The position numbers and the translations under genes are program-made. A stretch of 64,000 bases of DNA, taken from Candidatus Freyrarchaeum guaymasense. Lineage in GTDB: Archaea; Asgardarchaeota; Jordarchaeia; Jordarchaeales; Freyrarchaeaceae. Numbering within the stretch: the stretch's first letter is position 1; every line of letters starts with the position of its first letter. Positions 17,888-26,102 of this stretch are shown piece after piece. The stretch spans positions 1 through 64,000 of the forward strand of contig JAUQZD010000066.1 in NCBI GenBank assembly GCA_030587405.1. The letters are read 5' to 3'. The notes below the pieces were generated by a model. The model searched no databases, was not told the origin of the DNA, and saw nothing but the letters and a program-made list of their open reading frames with translations.

Positions 17888-18433
17888 TTGGCATGGTCCG
17901 TTTGGATACTGGGTTTACCGGGCTCGGGTAAGAGTACCATCGCTAGGGCGCTTCAATCCATGTTAAGGGAGAGAGGTATTAACGTGCAAGTGCTTTCAAC
18001 GGATATCCTTAGGAAGGTTGTCACTCCAAACCCAACGTACTCGGAGGAGGAGCGTGAGATAGTCTATGGCGTTCTGGTGTTCATCGCAAAACTTCTCAAC
18101 GATAACGGTGTTAACGTTATAATAGACGCCACGGCTAACAGGGAAGCTTACAGGGAGCGTGGTAGAAAAGAAATTAAAAACCTCCTGTTTGCCTACGTCA
18201 AATGCCCCCTAGAAGTGTGCATGGAGAGGGAAGCAACTAGAAAGGAAACTTACGGTGCACCAAGGGAAATCTACAAGAAAGGGCTAACAGGAGAAAGCCA
18301 GACCGTGCCAGGCATCGGTGTACCGTTTGAGGAGCCCAAGAACCCTGATGTGGTTGTAGAGTCTGATAAACTTCCTCCTGAAGAGTGCGCACAAAGGATC
18401 TTAGAAGTAATCTTGGAAAGGTTTCCTTTATAG
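17888..18433 (+). CDS. cysC: Adenylylsulfate kinase-like P-loop kinase
   Basis: 181 residues of APS kinase type: Walker A GLPGSGKST (9-17), LSTDILRKVVTPNPTYSEEER, IIDATANREAYRERGR and CPLEVCMERE. In the family this enzyme phosphorylates adenosine 5'-phosphosulfate to PAPS. No ATP sulfurylase or other sulfate-assimilation genes are in the window, so a different small-molecule kinase role is possible and the symbol is provisional. TTG at 17888 follows GGAGG at 9 nt; an ATG at 17884 is in another frame. Confidence 0.75.
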   Translation: MAWSVWILGLPGSGKSTIARALQSMLRERGINVQVLSTDILRKVVTPNPTYSEEEREIVYGVLVFIAKLLNDNGVNVIIDATANREAYRERGRKEIKNLLFAYVKCPLEVCMEREATRKETYGAPREIYKKGLTGESQTVPGIGVPFEEPKNPDVVVESDKLPPEECAQRILEVILERFPL

Positions 18434-18833
18434 GTCCTAAACGTCTAAATTGGATTCTACCTTAAAAAACCTAAGGAAAAATAGTATATAATAATCTACT
18501 CGGTTAACCTTCAGCTGAATTGTTCTAATGATGTGACTGGCTGGAGGACGGTTCGTCTTAAACAAGAAGTTACATTGGTTGATCGGATCATTCACTTTAG
18601 CCTGCACGGTTTTGAAGAGTAGCCCTGTTAGGTGGCGTTTTAAACTCTTAATTTTTTAAACCCCCTTATGGAGAACTTGGGAACGAGAATCCTTACTTAA
18701 TGTTTAAATTGCAGTTGTATTCTTCATGTTTATCAGGTGGTTTTTAGGTTGAATAAGATAGCGAAGGTATGAACAGTGGTAAGTGTTTTTTAAGGAAACC
18801 TTTTAATTTCCGTTTTAGGTAAATGTTTATTGG
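18434..18833. other. 400-bp non-coding gap, no assigned element
   Basis: No convincing ORF, tRNA or C/D sRNA. It contains a TATA-like ATAGTATATAATAATC at 18481-18496 and a possible hairpin formed by AAGAGT (about 18615) and ACTCTT (about 18645) with a 22-nt loop. A small RNA transcribed from the TATA-like site cannot be excluded. Confidence 0.4.
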
Positions 18834-19349
18834 TTGAAAAGTGAGGATGGATGGCTGTTTTCTTTGTCACAGGGGAAAAGAGTTGAAATAGAAATTGATG
18901 CAATAAAAACCCCGGCTGGTGAAGTTCCAACAGTTGAAAGTGTAAAAAAGATAGTGGATGGCTTAAACCTCTTAAGTGAAGATATAAACGCAATCTCTCT
19001 TTCGCTCTCGGAGTCGTTAAACTTGTTGATGGCTGAAGTGAAAAGTGTTCAGAAGGTGATCGCTAACACCGTTGTCTCCTCAGAAGCCGCCACGGAAGCA
19101 GTTAAAAGACTTGAAAGAAAAATTGATTCGTTCCTAAAGATGGAGATCGAGAGGTGGGAGACCCTTCAGCAAGTACTAGCCATTATGTCGGAAGTGCTGA
19201 AGACGATTCAAAGCGAGCTACATGAAAGAACCTCAAAAACCCTCTCAAGACTTGACACCTTACTTTCTCTTCTAATTCCTCCTACAGCTCCCTCTCCCGA
19301 AAAGCATTTTTCAGAGAAAAAATCTAAGCCGCTGAAAAAGCTTCGCTAA
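18834..19349 (+). CDS. Coiled-coil protein, 171 aa
   Basis: Not recognised. After a short beta-like N-terminus (WLFSLSQGKRVEIEIDAI) residues about 35-150 form heptad-like helices rich in Leu/Ile/Val (VKKIVDGLNLLSEDINAI, LERKIDSFLKMEIERWETL), and the C-terminus is basic (KKSKPLKKLR). The TTG start has only a weak ribosome site, so the true start may differ. It converges with the coiled-coil/winged-helix gene 14 bp away. It may be structural or part of a complex. Confidence 0.55.
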   Translation: MKSEDGWLFSLSQGKRVEIEIDAIKTPAGEVPTVESVKKIVDGLNLLSEDINAISLSLSESLNLLMAEVKSVQKVIANTVVSSEAATEAVKRLERKIDSFLKMEIERWETLQQVLAIMSEVLKTIQSELHERTSKTLSRLDTLLSLLIPPTAPSPEKHFSEKKSKPLKKLR

Positions 19350-19363
19350 CATAGCCCCCTCTT

Positions 19364-19999
19364 TTACAGCTTAATTTTTGCCTCATCTCCTTCAATAGTT
19401 ACTACCTGCCTCCTTTTCAGCCGTGAGAGAATAACCCTAACTTGCCCCTCAGACATCCCCATCGCTTTAGCTAGATCGCCTATTTTACAGCTTTTCATGT
19501 TTTTCAAGATAAAGTATGGTCTATAGTTTATGTCGTCCTCGATTAGTTTTTCAATGCTCAGCAACCATCGTTCCGTTCTTTCTTTTTCCTCACGTAACTC
19601 GACTATTTTCTCTTCTAGTAAGGCTATCCTATCCTTAAGCTTACCGTTCTCCTCCTCCCTGGCTTTAACCTCCCCTCTTAACCTTTCGACTTCCATCGTT
19701 AAACTTTTTTCAGCAAGGTTCTTCTCTTCTTTAATCCTTTTAATCTCCAAATCTTTCTCTCCAATTTGCCTCTTCAACTCTTCCTTCTCTTTAACAATGT
19801 TATCCATCTGCTCTATAACCTTTTTAAGCTCTTTAATTTCTCTTTCACATTTCTCCTTAACCGCTTCATACCTGTTTCTCCACTCACTCACCTCACCCCT
19901 AAGCTCTTCTATGATGCGTTTCTGCTTCTCAATCTCCTCCCCCTGCTTCTCCAGCCTCGCCTCTAAAATCCTTATAGATTCCATCTGTCCCTGCGTCAT
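19364..19999 (-). CDS. Coiled-coil protein with C-terminal winged helix
   Basis: About 211 residues. Residues 1-145 are an uninterrupted, highly charged coiled coil (Glu/Lys/Arg/Leu heptads). The last 65 residues form a winged helix: YFILKNMKSCKIGDLAKAMGMSEGQVRVILSRLKRR then the wing VVTIEGDEAKIKL at the extreme C-terminus. The same architecture occurs in the protein at 26103-26933. GGAGGAG precedes two ATGs; the second has better spacing. A C/D-box sRNA lies directly upstream in its leader. DNA-binding or ESCRT/Cdv-like protein-binding roles are possible; neither is shown. Confidence 0.65.
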   Translation of the reverse strand: MTQGQMESIRILEARLEKQGEEIEKQKRIIEELRGEVSEWRNRYEAVKEKCEREIKELKKVIEQMDNIVKEKEELKRQIGEKDLEIKRIKEEKNLAEKSLTMEVERLRGEVKAREEENGKLKDRIALLEEKIVELREEKERTERWLLSIEKLIEDDINYRPYFILKNMKSCKIGDLAKAMGMSEGQVRVILSRLKRRQVVTIEGDEAKIKL

Positions 20000-20015
20000 C
20001 ATTTCTCCTCCATGG

Positions 20016-20079
20016 CGGGTCAGGTCGTCACGAGCTCATCATCCCTCTAACTCAGACTGGGACGGCGCCATCATCCCCC
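20016..20079 (-). ncRNA. C/D-box sRNA (rRNA 2'-O-methylation guide)
   Basis: Read on the reverse strand: C box ATGATGG (20068-20074), 12-nt guide (20056-20067), D' box CTGA (20052-20055), 9-nt spacer, C' box ATGATGA (20036-20042), 12-nt guide (20024-20035), D box CTGA (20020-20023), flanked by GGG/CCC that can close a terminal stem. Both guides are exactly 12 nt, as in archaeal C/D sRNAs. The D' guide CGCCGTCCCAGT can pair with the 23S P-loop segment ACUGGGGCGGY; the base five nt from D' faces G2251 (E. coli numbering), a methylated position in bacteria and eukaryotes. The D guide has no target I can name. It lies 3' of the RNase P operon, same strand. Confidence 0.75.
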
Positions 20080-20093
20080 TTTATAAGAGGGGG
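20075..20093. repeat. Inverted repeat overlapping the sRNA 5' flank
   Basis: CCCCCT (20075-20080) and AGGGGG (20088-20093) form a 6-bp stem with a TTATAAG loop. One arm is the terminal-stem strand of the C/D sRNA, so the hairpin could compete with it or mark a processing site; TTATAA in the loop also resembles a TATA element. Confidence 0.5.
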
Positions 20094-20224
20094 AACCTCC
20101 CTTTAATTAATATCGCTTGTTAGACGTTCTCTGAAAGGAACCTTCCTAATGGTGGCTTCAAATCTTTCATGACGTGCAAACCATGTTCGGCGCTTCTCTC
20201 CTCGTCTTAACGTATCTAAATCTC

Positions 20225-20548
20225 CTAGCGTTTCCGCATCATGATTTCCCTCGCCTTCCTAAGACTTCCAGAGACGCCTAAAATGTTAACTGCAGCAGGC
20301 TTCCCCTCAATCTCCGATATTAATGTTACCCCTGCACAAACGTCCATCACAGTCTTATGGGTACAGCGTAGGATCCCTCTCCCTCGCTGCCCATCATACT
20401 CTATAACGTGTAGTTCCATGTAGCTAACGCCCACCTCCCCAAAGAGCGCGAGTAACTCGCCCCAGATCTCGCGTACTACCTCTTTTTCGTTGAGCATGCT
20501 GTCGCTTACTACGTTAAAAACAACGTACCGTCGCCTCACCCTACCCAC
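20225..20548 (-). CDS. rnp2: RNase P protein component 2 (Pop5/Rpp14 family)
   Basis: 107 residues. Archaeal Pop5, which with Rpp30 forms a heterotetramer that supports the cleavage activity of RNase P RNA on pre-tRNA. Seen: RRRYVVFNVVSD at the N-terminus, LFGEVGVSYMELHVIEYDGQ and RGILRCTHKTVMDVCAGVTLI, matching the family fold. GTG start after GGTGGTC. It follows Rpp30 by 36 bp on the same strand; last protein gene of the L15e operon. Confidence 0.92.
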   Translation of the reverse strand: MGRVRRRYVVFNVVSDSMLNEKEVVREIWGELLALFGEVGVSYMELHVIEYDGQRGRGILRCTHKTVMDVCAGVTLISEIEGKPAAVNILGVSGSLRKAREIMMRKR

Positions 20549-20584
20549 TTCCGACCACCGCCCAGCAACTTCGCTCTTTCACAT

Positions 20585-21250
20585 TCACATTTTCCATACT
20601 CCCTCGTATCCGCGCCACTCCAAAACTAAGAATGGATACGTAGAAATCGCTTTAACCGATATTTCTGGTGGTATTCCAAGTAGGCGTGCAACGGCGATTA
20701 CTCCTCTGGGAGCCTTTAGCTCATACCTTCCCCTCGGCTCACATGTAATAGCGAAGGGAGCTGACTTATCCACCAAGACTCCTGCAGCCCTCCTTAACAT
20801 GGTCATCGCACGGACGCGCTTACCTCCCTTAAGTTTAAAAAGAGGCCTTAGTGACAACTCCAAGATGGTTCTTCCCTCGTAAGCAAGCCTCACTAATGTT
20901 CCATCTAGTATTCTGTAAAAGTTCACGTCTGGAAAGTATAGTATGTCAACGTCTGGGTTCCTAGCAGCCCAAGACCCTATCTCTCTGCTTAGGCATGGCG
21001 CAGCCACAACGTCCACTTTTCCTCTGATCCTTCCTAAGCAACGCCTCATCTCTTCAAGATTTTCTCCTTCAAGATTAAACCTAAGGAAAACCTTACATTT
21101 ACTGTTGATCCCCTTTAAACACCTCACACCTTCTCGAGTGGCTACGAAGACCGCATTGTACCCGAGCGTCCACGCAGCATCAGCAGCCTCCTCCGGTAAC
21201 ATTTCTCCCCCAGCCAAGGTTGAACAGATAAACGTCTCAACGTATTTCAC
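20585..21250 (-). CDS. rnp3: RNase P protein component 3 (Rpp30)
   Basis: About 221 residues, a TIM-barrel-like (PHP-related) RNase P subunit. Seen: AADAAWTLGYNAVFVATREG, VDVVAAPCLSREIGSWAARNPDVDILYFPD (the typical Rpp30 region), VRLAYEGRTILELSLRPLF and FAITCEPRGRYELKAPRGVIAVARLLGI. I place the start at GTG 21250, which overlaps the TGA of the upstream gene (GTGA) as expected for coupled translation; an ATG at 21277 has no ribosome site. Confidence 0.92.
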   Translation of the reverse strand: MKYVETFICSTLAGGEMLPEEAADAAWTLGYNAVFVATREGVRCLKGINSKCKVFLRFNLEGENLEEMRRCLGRIRGKVDVVAAPCLSREIGSWAARNPDVDILYFPDVNFYRILDGTLVRLAYEGRTILELSLRPLFKLKGGKRVRAMTMLRRAAGVLVDKSAPFAITCEPRGRYELKAPRGVIAVARLLGIPPEISVKAISTYPFLVLEWRGYEGVWKM

Positions 21251-21714
21251 TCCTGGACGAGCCCCACATCCCTGCATATTTCATATATCTCCTCAGGCTT
21301 ATTCGTTGGAAACTTCACCTTAACCTTCACCACGTCCTCATCGGAGCTTAGAATAACCTCTTTTAAAAATGCTTTCTGCTTGTCAAAGCGTAAGTACAGG
21401 TTTCCTCTCCCATCCACCCTTAAATAGAACTGCTTTGCTAGCCGCCTCCTGTCCTCTTCTCTCATCTTAGCTGCGATACGGCGCAATACCCTGCCAGCTT
21501 CATTCCTCAAAAGCCGAACCCTGTAAATTAACACTTCATTGCCATGATGTCCTCTAACCTTCTCCTTCCTCACCTTAACTTCTTCAGGCAGGAAAAATTG
21601 CATTGCCTCTAAAACCTTACCCGGGTCCTCCGTCGAATGCGCAAAAACCTCAACTTCAACGCTTATTACACCCTTCACGCTTCCTTTATGCAATCTTTCC
21701 ACCAGTCTACTCAT
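21247..21714 (-). CDS. RNA-binding protein of the exosome operon (COG1325 type)
   Basis: 155 residues. Matches the archaeal RNA-binding family encoded between L15e and Rpp30 and predicted as exosome-associated: [63 protein letters not shown]. Its ATG overlaps the 3' end of L15e by 8 nt and its stop overlaps Rpp30. Position and length fit; function in RNA processing is inferred from context. Confidence 0.85.
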   Translation of the reverse strand: MSRLVERLHKGSVKGVISVEVEVFAHSTEDPGKVLEAMQFFLPEEVKVRKEKVRGHHGNEVLIYRVRLLRNEAGRVLRRIAAKMREEDRRRLAKQFYLRVDGRGNLYLRFDKQKAFLKEVILSSDEDVVKVKVKFPTNKPEEIYEICRDVGLVQE

Positions 21715-22294
21715 AATACCTTTCCCGACTCGGCCTTATTTTCTCGGCACCCTTCCCCTTCCTTCTCAGTCCCCTTGCTTTCTTTCCGCTACTTGTAAGT
21801 CCCCTGAAAACACGTCCTCGATGTTGCTTCTCACGGATCCAGTTTATTTTAGGGTCTGCCTTTATGACCGGGTGATGTGGATCAACCAGTATAACTTCAA
21901 ACCACTTCCATCTTCCATCCTCGCCCACGTAGTAGGAGTTAAGGACCTCCATGTTAGGATGCTTACGGGCCGCTCTTTCCTCAGCTATCCACTGAAGATT
22001 CTTCCCTGGCGTCTTCTTTGCTACTCCAAGTCCCTTAGGTTTCCTACCGCTTCTAGGTCTAGGCTTCCTTAACCCTCCCTTACGAACTCGCACCCTCACG
22101 ATCACAAAGCCCTGCTTGGCACGGTAGCCAAGCCTCCTTGCTCGGTCAGGACGCGTAGGTTTCTCCACTCTCACTATTGCTGGTTGCCTACGCCAAAGTG
22201 TCATTCTTTCACGTAAGAAGTCCTTCAACTCTCCTTCCTTTTTAGCAATCCTTCTCCAACTTTCTGAAATGTAATTGTACATTGACTTTACCAT
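21707..22294 (-). CDS. rpl15e: Large subunit ribosomal protein L15e
   Basis: 195 residues from [13 protein letters not shown]. Highly basic protein with [45 protein letters not shown] split across the core, and the tail [18 protein letters not shown], as in archaeal/eukaryotic L15e. GGGGAGATGGGAA precedes this ATG; a longer frame to 22327 has no family match. First gene of L15e-COG1325-Rpp30-Pop5. Confidence 0.95.
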   Translation of the reverse strand: MVKSMYNYISESWRRIAKKEGELKDFLRERMTLWRRQPAIVRVEKPTRPDRARRLGYRAKQGFVIVRVRVRKGGLRKPRPRSGRKPKGLGVAKKTPGKNLQWIAEERAARKHPNMEVLNSYYVGEDGRWKWFEVILVDPHHPVIKADPKINWIREKQHRGRVFRGLTSSGKKARGLRRKGKGAEKIRPSRERYYE

Positions 22295-22519
22295 TTCCCA
22301 TCTCCCCTGTAAACGATCCGCTGCCACTTCCTTGACGGTGTAAGGAATCTAGCACCCTCATTCACGTGGCTCCTTTTATAATTTACTCATTCAATTTGCA
22401 GTTTAACCTTCTTATCTGAAAGTTAATCAAAAAAGTGAAATACTCGTTAAGTTTTATTTTCTACGGATCTTTCCTCCTTTACGGATTAAATCAAAGTAAA
22501 GTCTTGAAGGGGCGTTATT

Positions 22520-23230
22520 ATGCCGGTTTTAAAGTATTTTGGTCACGCTGCTTTCAAAATTTCTTCTCCTAAAATGAGCATCCTAATCGACCCTGGAATC
22601 ATTAATGGAACCCCTCTGGTATCAGAGGATGAGCGTGTAAACGTCATTTGCATCACACATGCACATCTAGACCACTTCGGAAACGCTGCTAAAATAGCTA
22701 CCGCTCAGAAAGCATTCTTAGTGGGAAACGCCGAGACTATAGAGAAGCTGAAGGAGGAAGGAGCCCCAGCATGGCTACTTCGCCCCCTCCCTCCTGGGGA
22801 GAGCTTCATTAGGCCTGAAGTTAAAGTAACCGCCATAGACTTAAAACATGGCCCGTCTAAATCCTCACCTTCCATATCCCACACGGCTTTCATCGTCGAG
22901 ATAGGACGAGTAAAGTTTGTTCACTTAGGTGATGCCGCCACGAGAGGCCTACTGGATCAGTGGTCAATAGATGTGCTATTGATCGGCATAGACGAAACAG
23001 AGACGTTCAATCCGGTTCATGCTTTACAAGCTGTAAGCGACTTAAGTCCCAAATTAGCAATCCCCATGCATGTTAGAAGCCAAGAGGAGATCGAGTACTT
23101 TGAAGCACACTTACCCATAATGGCTCCCCATGTAAAGTATAAACGCATGGAAGCAGGGGAGGAACTCCTCATCGAGTGGGCTGCTGGAACAGAATTTGTG
23201 GTCAGACCGGTAACAGGAGTAGAACCCTAA
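22520..23230 (+). CDS. Metallo-beta-lactamase-fold hydrolase (UPF0173 type)
   Basis: 236 residues. Zinc-binding THAHLDHFG (about 47-55), then HLGDAA and a final MHVRSQEE; N-terminus MPVLKYFGHAAFKI fits the UPF0173/UlaG-like group. Length is normal for the family. Predicted cytoplasmic metal-dependent hydrolase with no known substrate. It has its own ATG behind GGGGCG and is unrelated to neighbours on either side. Confidence 0.85.
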   Translation: MPVLKYFGHAAFKISSPKMSILIDPGIINGTPLVSEDERVNVICITHAHLDHFGNAAKIATAQKAFLVGNAETIEKLKEEGAPAWLLRPLPPGESFIRPEVKVTAIDLKHGPSKSSPSISHTAFIVEIGRVKFVHLGDAATRGLLDQWSIDVLLIGIDETETFNPVHALQAVSDLSPKLAIPMHVRSQEEIEYFEAHLPIMAPHVKYKRMEAGEELLIEWAAGTEFVVRPVTGVEP

Positions 23231-23332
23231 AATAACTCCTTGAATTTTCTAGGGAAGCCTGCAGAAAATGGTTAAATATTTTCAAGTACATATTTCTTCC
23301 TTACGTGAAAAACTGTTTGGGAGGGAAGAACC

Positions 23333-25114
23333 CTGAGCGATGCCTTAAAAGCTGTTGTGGATTTAACAGAAAATGTCAGTTGTACTTTAACGGGAGACAA
23401 TGAAGTAAAGGAAATCTCTGCTAAGGGAGTTCTCACCATCAAAAATTTAAGCTCGAAGAATAAGCTCTGGAGCTGCGAGCTACACCTTAAAGGAGCCTCC
23501 TCAACCTCATTAAAGGAGGAAACTTATAATGTAGGCGAGGTTCCCGCAGGAGGAACATGGTCTCTCGAATATGATATCCCCGTTGAAGACACTATACTTC
23601 GGCTGAAAGAGACCGTTGACACTTTTTCCCAGAATGATGTTGTCAACTGGGCTGTTGCACTTAACAAAGTGATGCCCATAAGGTGCACGATAACATTAAC
23701 GAACCCTAGTGACCTTTTTGTGAAGGATGTGGAAGTGAGGAAGAAGATACCCAAGGGATTTGGAGACCCGTCCATTGAGCCCCCCCAGACAGGTACTGCA
23801 GAGTACCTTGCAGATGTAAGAGAAGTCGTCTGGAAAGATTTTGAATTAGCCCCAGGGACAGAAGCGACTCTAAATATAAATGTTCAAATGAAAACTGACG
23901 CTGTTCAGCCAGTTGGGGCAGGAGAGATAAAAGTTACTTATCATGTTGAAGGGAAAACGCGGTCTGCACTGGAACCCGACCTTTTCTGCATATCTGATCT
24001 AAGGTTCGGCGTCGAGCCGGCGGAGTCCCCCACAAAACCTAATACATGGGACTGCACATTAGAATTCCTCAATACAAGTGATTTTATAGAGTTGCTCCTT
24101 AACGTGGAATCCTACCTCGTATCAGATGGAAAAAGACAAGTGGCTTCCATTACCCCTAACGTGGAGCTTCTACCAAACCAATCATGGTCCTACACGTTCC
24201 AAGTTGAAAGCCCTGACGTACCAGTCTTCGAAACAAATTTCGACTATAGAGTAGCATATGAAGTAGTACGCAACACGTACACCACAATAGTTAAAGAAGA
24301 TACTGTGCTCCCTGTTATGCACGTAACCGCTGAGAAAACGTTCACTCCTTCAGAGGTCGATGCATACGACAAAACCCCCATAACCACTACAATAAAAGTT
24401 TTCAATATGGGAAGCGCCGACTTAGATGCAATCTCGATCATAGACACAATACCAGAAGACTTTAAACCGCCAACAACAGATAGGATCAAGGTTTTCATAG
24501 GAGAGCAAGAATTAGCTGAAGGTGTAGATGCACTTCTAGAGCCTCCATCAGGAGATCCGTCTCAACCAAAAACCCTAAAAATAATCATTAGCGGACTAGG
24601 TAAAATTGGCGGCTTCAGGCCGGGGCAAACGTTAAGGGTTACATATCCTATGGTTGCTTGGGGTCCAAAGCCGCAAGGGAAATACCTCGCCCCATTAAAG
24701 GTTTCATGTAACATTAATCCGCCGGGGTTAGAAGCTGAGTTCCTCGAGTTGGAGGAAGCACCGCCTGCGATCGGAATCAAGTATGCACGAAGAGCCGTAA
24801 AGATCTTTAAGGAGGCTGTCACACCGGGAGCCGAGAAGAACCAGTATGTGGTTCCTCTTGTACTCGTCAACTCAGGAGAAGTTAACATAGAAAATGTAAC
24901 GGTAAAGGATTTCGTTCCTCCAGGGTTTAAACTTGTCTCTTGGAAACCTGAAGAGCTCCAGCCAAAGGTTAGCGAAACATCTGAAGGGACAATGTTATCG
25001 TGGGTTTTCGCCAGAGTGGAACCAGGACAAGAGATAAAATTCTCATATGTCATAGAGGGAAGCGGCCGTTATATACGAAGAGAACCTCAAGTTTCAATCG
25101 GCCCACTTACCTAA
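23333..25114 (+). CDS. Multi-domain beta-sandwich repeat protein, apparently cytoplasmic
   Basis: About 593 residues. It contains four or five Ig-like beta-sandwich repeats of the DUF11/CARDB look: segments such as CTITLTNPSDLFVKDVEVRKKI, CTLEFLNTSDFIELLLNV, TTIKVFNMGSADLDAISIID and VPLVLVNSGEVNIENVTVKDF, each followed by a P-G turn (PPG, PKG). Such repeats usually sit on secreted proteins, but no signal peptide, membrane helix or anchor is visible. The only in-frame start with a ribosome site is CTG 23333, 8 nt after GGGAGG (MSDALKAVVDLTE); the first standard codon, GTG 23357, has none. A cytoplasmic scaffold or appendage-like role is inference. Confidence 0.6.
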   Translation: MSDALKAVVDLTENVSCTLTGDNEVKEISAKGVLTIKNLSSKNKLWSCELHLKGASSTSLKEETYNVGEVPAGGTWSLEYDIPVEDTILRLKETVDTFSQNDVVNWAVALNKVMPIRCTITLTNPSDLFVKDVEVRKKIPKGFGDPSIEPPQTGTAEYLADVREVVWKDFELAPGTEATLNINVQMKTDAVQPVGAGEIKVTYHVEGKTRSALEPDLFCISDLRFGVEPAESPTKPNTWDCTLEFLNTSDFIELLLNVESYLVSDGKRQVASITPNVELLPNQSWSYTFQVESPDVPVFETNFDYRVAYEVVRNTYTTIVKEDTVLPVMHVTAEKTFTPSEVDAYDKTPITTTIKVFNMGSADLDAISIIDTIPEDFKPPTTDRIKVFIGEQELAEGVDALLEPPSGDPSQPKTLKIIISGLGKIGGFRPGQTLRVTYPMVAWGPKPQGKYLAPLKVSCNINPPGLEAEFLELEEAPPAIGIKYARRAVKIFKEAVTPGAEKNQYVVPLVLVNSGEVNIENVTVKDFVPPGFKLVSWKPEELQPKVSETSEGTMLSWVFARVEPGQEIKFSYVIEGSGRYIRREPQVSIGPLT

Positions 25115-25130
25115 AAATTCCTTTACTTCC

Positions 25131-25829
25131 TTACTTTTCTTCTACTTTTAATTTTTTTATCCTTTCTTCTACTCTCCTCTTTTCCTCTAACTTATCCTCT
25201 AAAAGCCTTTTGTCTTCCATTGTGCCAAGTCCTACATCAATTAGGTTTTTAAGACTTGCTATTTCACCTTTAATTTTAACTAACCTCGTCTCGAGCTGTG
25301 CTATCTCTTTATATGCTTGAATTCTCTCTTCTGGTATAAGAACCATGCCCTCTAGCTTTAGTAATCGTCTTTTCTCTGTTGGTTCATCTCTCTCTTTCAT
25401 TAGCTCATTTTCACCCTTTTCAGAAACTATAGCCTCTCCACCAGCATTCTCATCGCCCCCCTCTACACTGTTACTTTCCACTCCGATGCTTTCCTCTAGC
25501 CTCCATTCTCCCCCCTCAGTAACCGCAGCTACGGTATTAGCGTTGCTAATTTGTTTTTCTAAGTTAACAAGGTTTTCATCTATTCTTCTTAATAGATCAC
25601 GGATTATCCCGATTTCTTTCATGAAGCTTAATTTAAGGTCTGCGATTTCACACGTTACTTCAGAAATTGCCTCGTTAAACTTGGTGATTTTCTCTAAAAA
25701 CGGCGTTATCCTTCCCATTATAATTTCTAGGACATCTTCGGCTATTCTTCTAGCTCTAAGTTCCTCGAGTTTTTCAGCTATCTTTCCAATGTTATTTTTA
25801 TTTTCTCTTTCCGACTTTAAGTCTTCCAT
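25131..25829 (-). CDS. Coiled-coil protein, 232 aa
   Basis: Not recognised. Two coiled-coil stretches (about 1-110 and 165-232: VRRIDEN-like heptads, then ERIQAYKEIAQLETRLVKIK) are separated by a Gly/Glu/Asn-rich linker (EGGDENAGGEAIVSEKGENE). No membrane segment. ATG 25829 follows AAAGGTG; the frame extends to 25859. It converges with the beta-sandwich gene 16 bp away, so the two may be functionally related but are not cotranscribed. Confidence 0.55.
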   Translation of the reverse strand: MEDLKSERENKNNIGKIAEKLEELRARRIAEDVLEIIMGRITPFLEKITKFNEAISEVTCEIADLKLSFMKEIGIIRDLLRRIDENLVNLEKQISNANTVAAVTEGGEWRLEESIGVESNSVEGGDENAGGEAIVSEKGENELMKERDEPTEKRRLLKLEGMVLIPEERIQAYKEIAQLETRLVKIKGEIASLKNLIDVGLGTMEDKRLLEDKLEEKRRVEERIKKLKVEEK

Positions 25830-26102
25830 AATAACGCCAACACCTTTCGCATTTTTCACAATTAAAACATCAAATTATTAAATTTTCTCTGCTCCATTGG
25901 ATTAGAACACTCATTAATAAAAATATTGCTTTTCTAATTATGAGAAATGTTTTCTAAATGAACCAAAATTGAGATTTTAATAAGTAAGTATTGTATATCC
26001 TTCATGATTCTCAACCTCAGTTTTAAGAAAAAATTATTATTAACCAGCCAGAACAGTTAATATAGACGTCTCACCATAAGGATGAATCTATTGGTGTAAA
26101 TC

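Noticed and set aside
18434..18833. tRNA, RNase P RNA or C/D sRNA in the 400-bp gap
   Set aside because: ATGATGT at about 18,527 has no D box at usable distance; no T-loop, acceptor pairing or RNase P core motif was found.
23333..25114. S-layer or adhesin assignment for the beta-sandwich protein
   Set aside because: Domain style fits, but there is no signal peptide, anchor or sorting motif in the readable frame.
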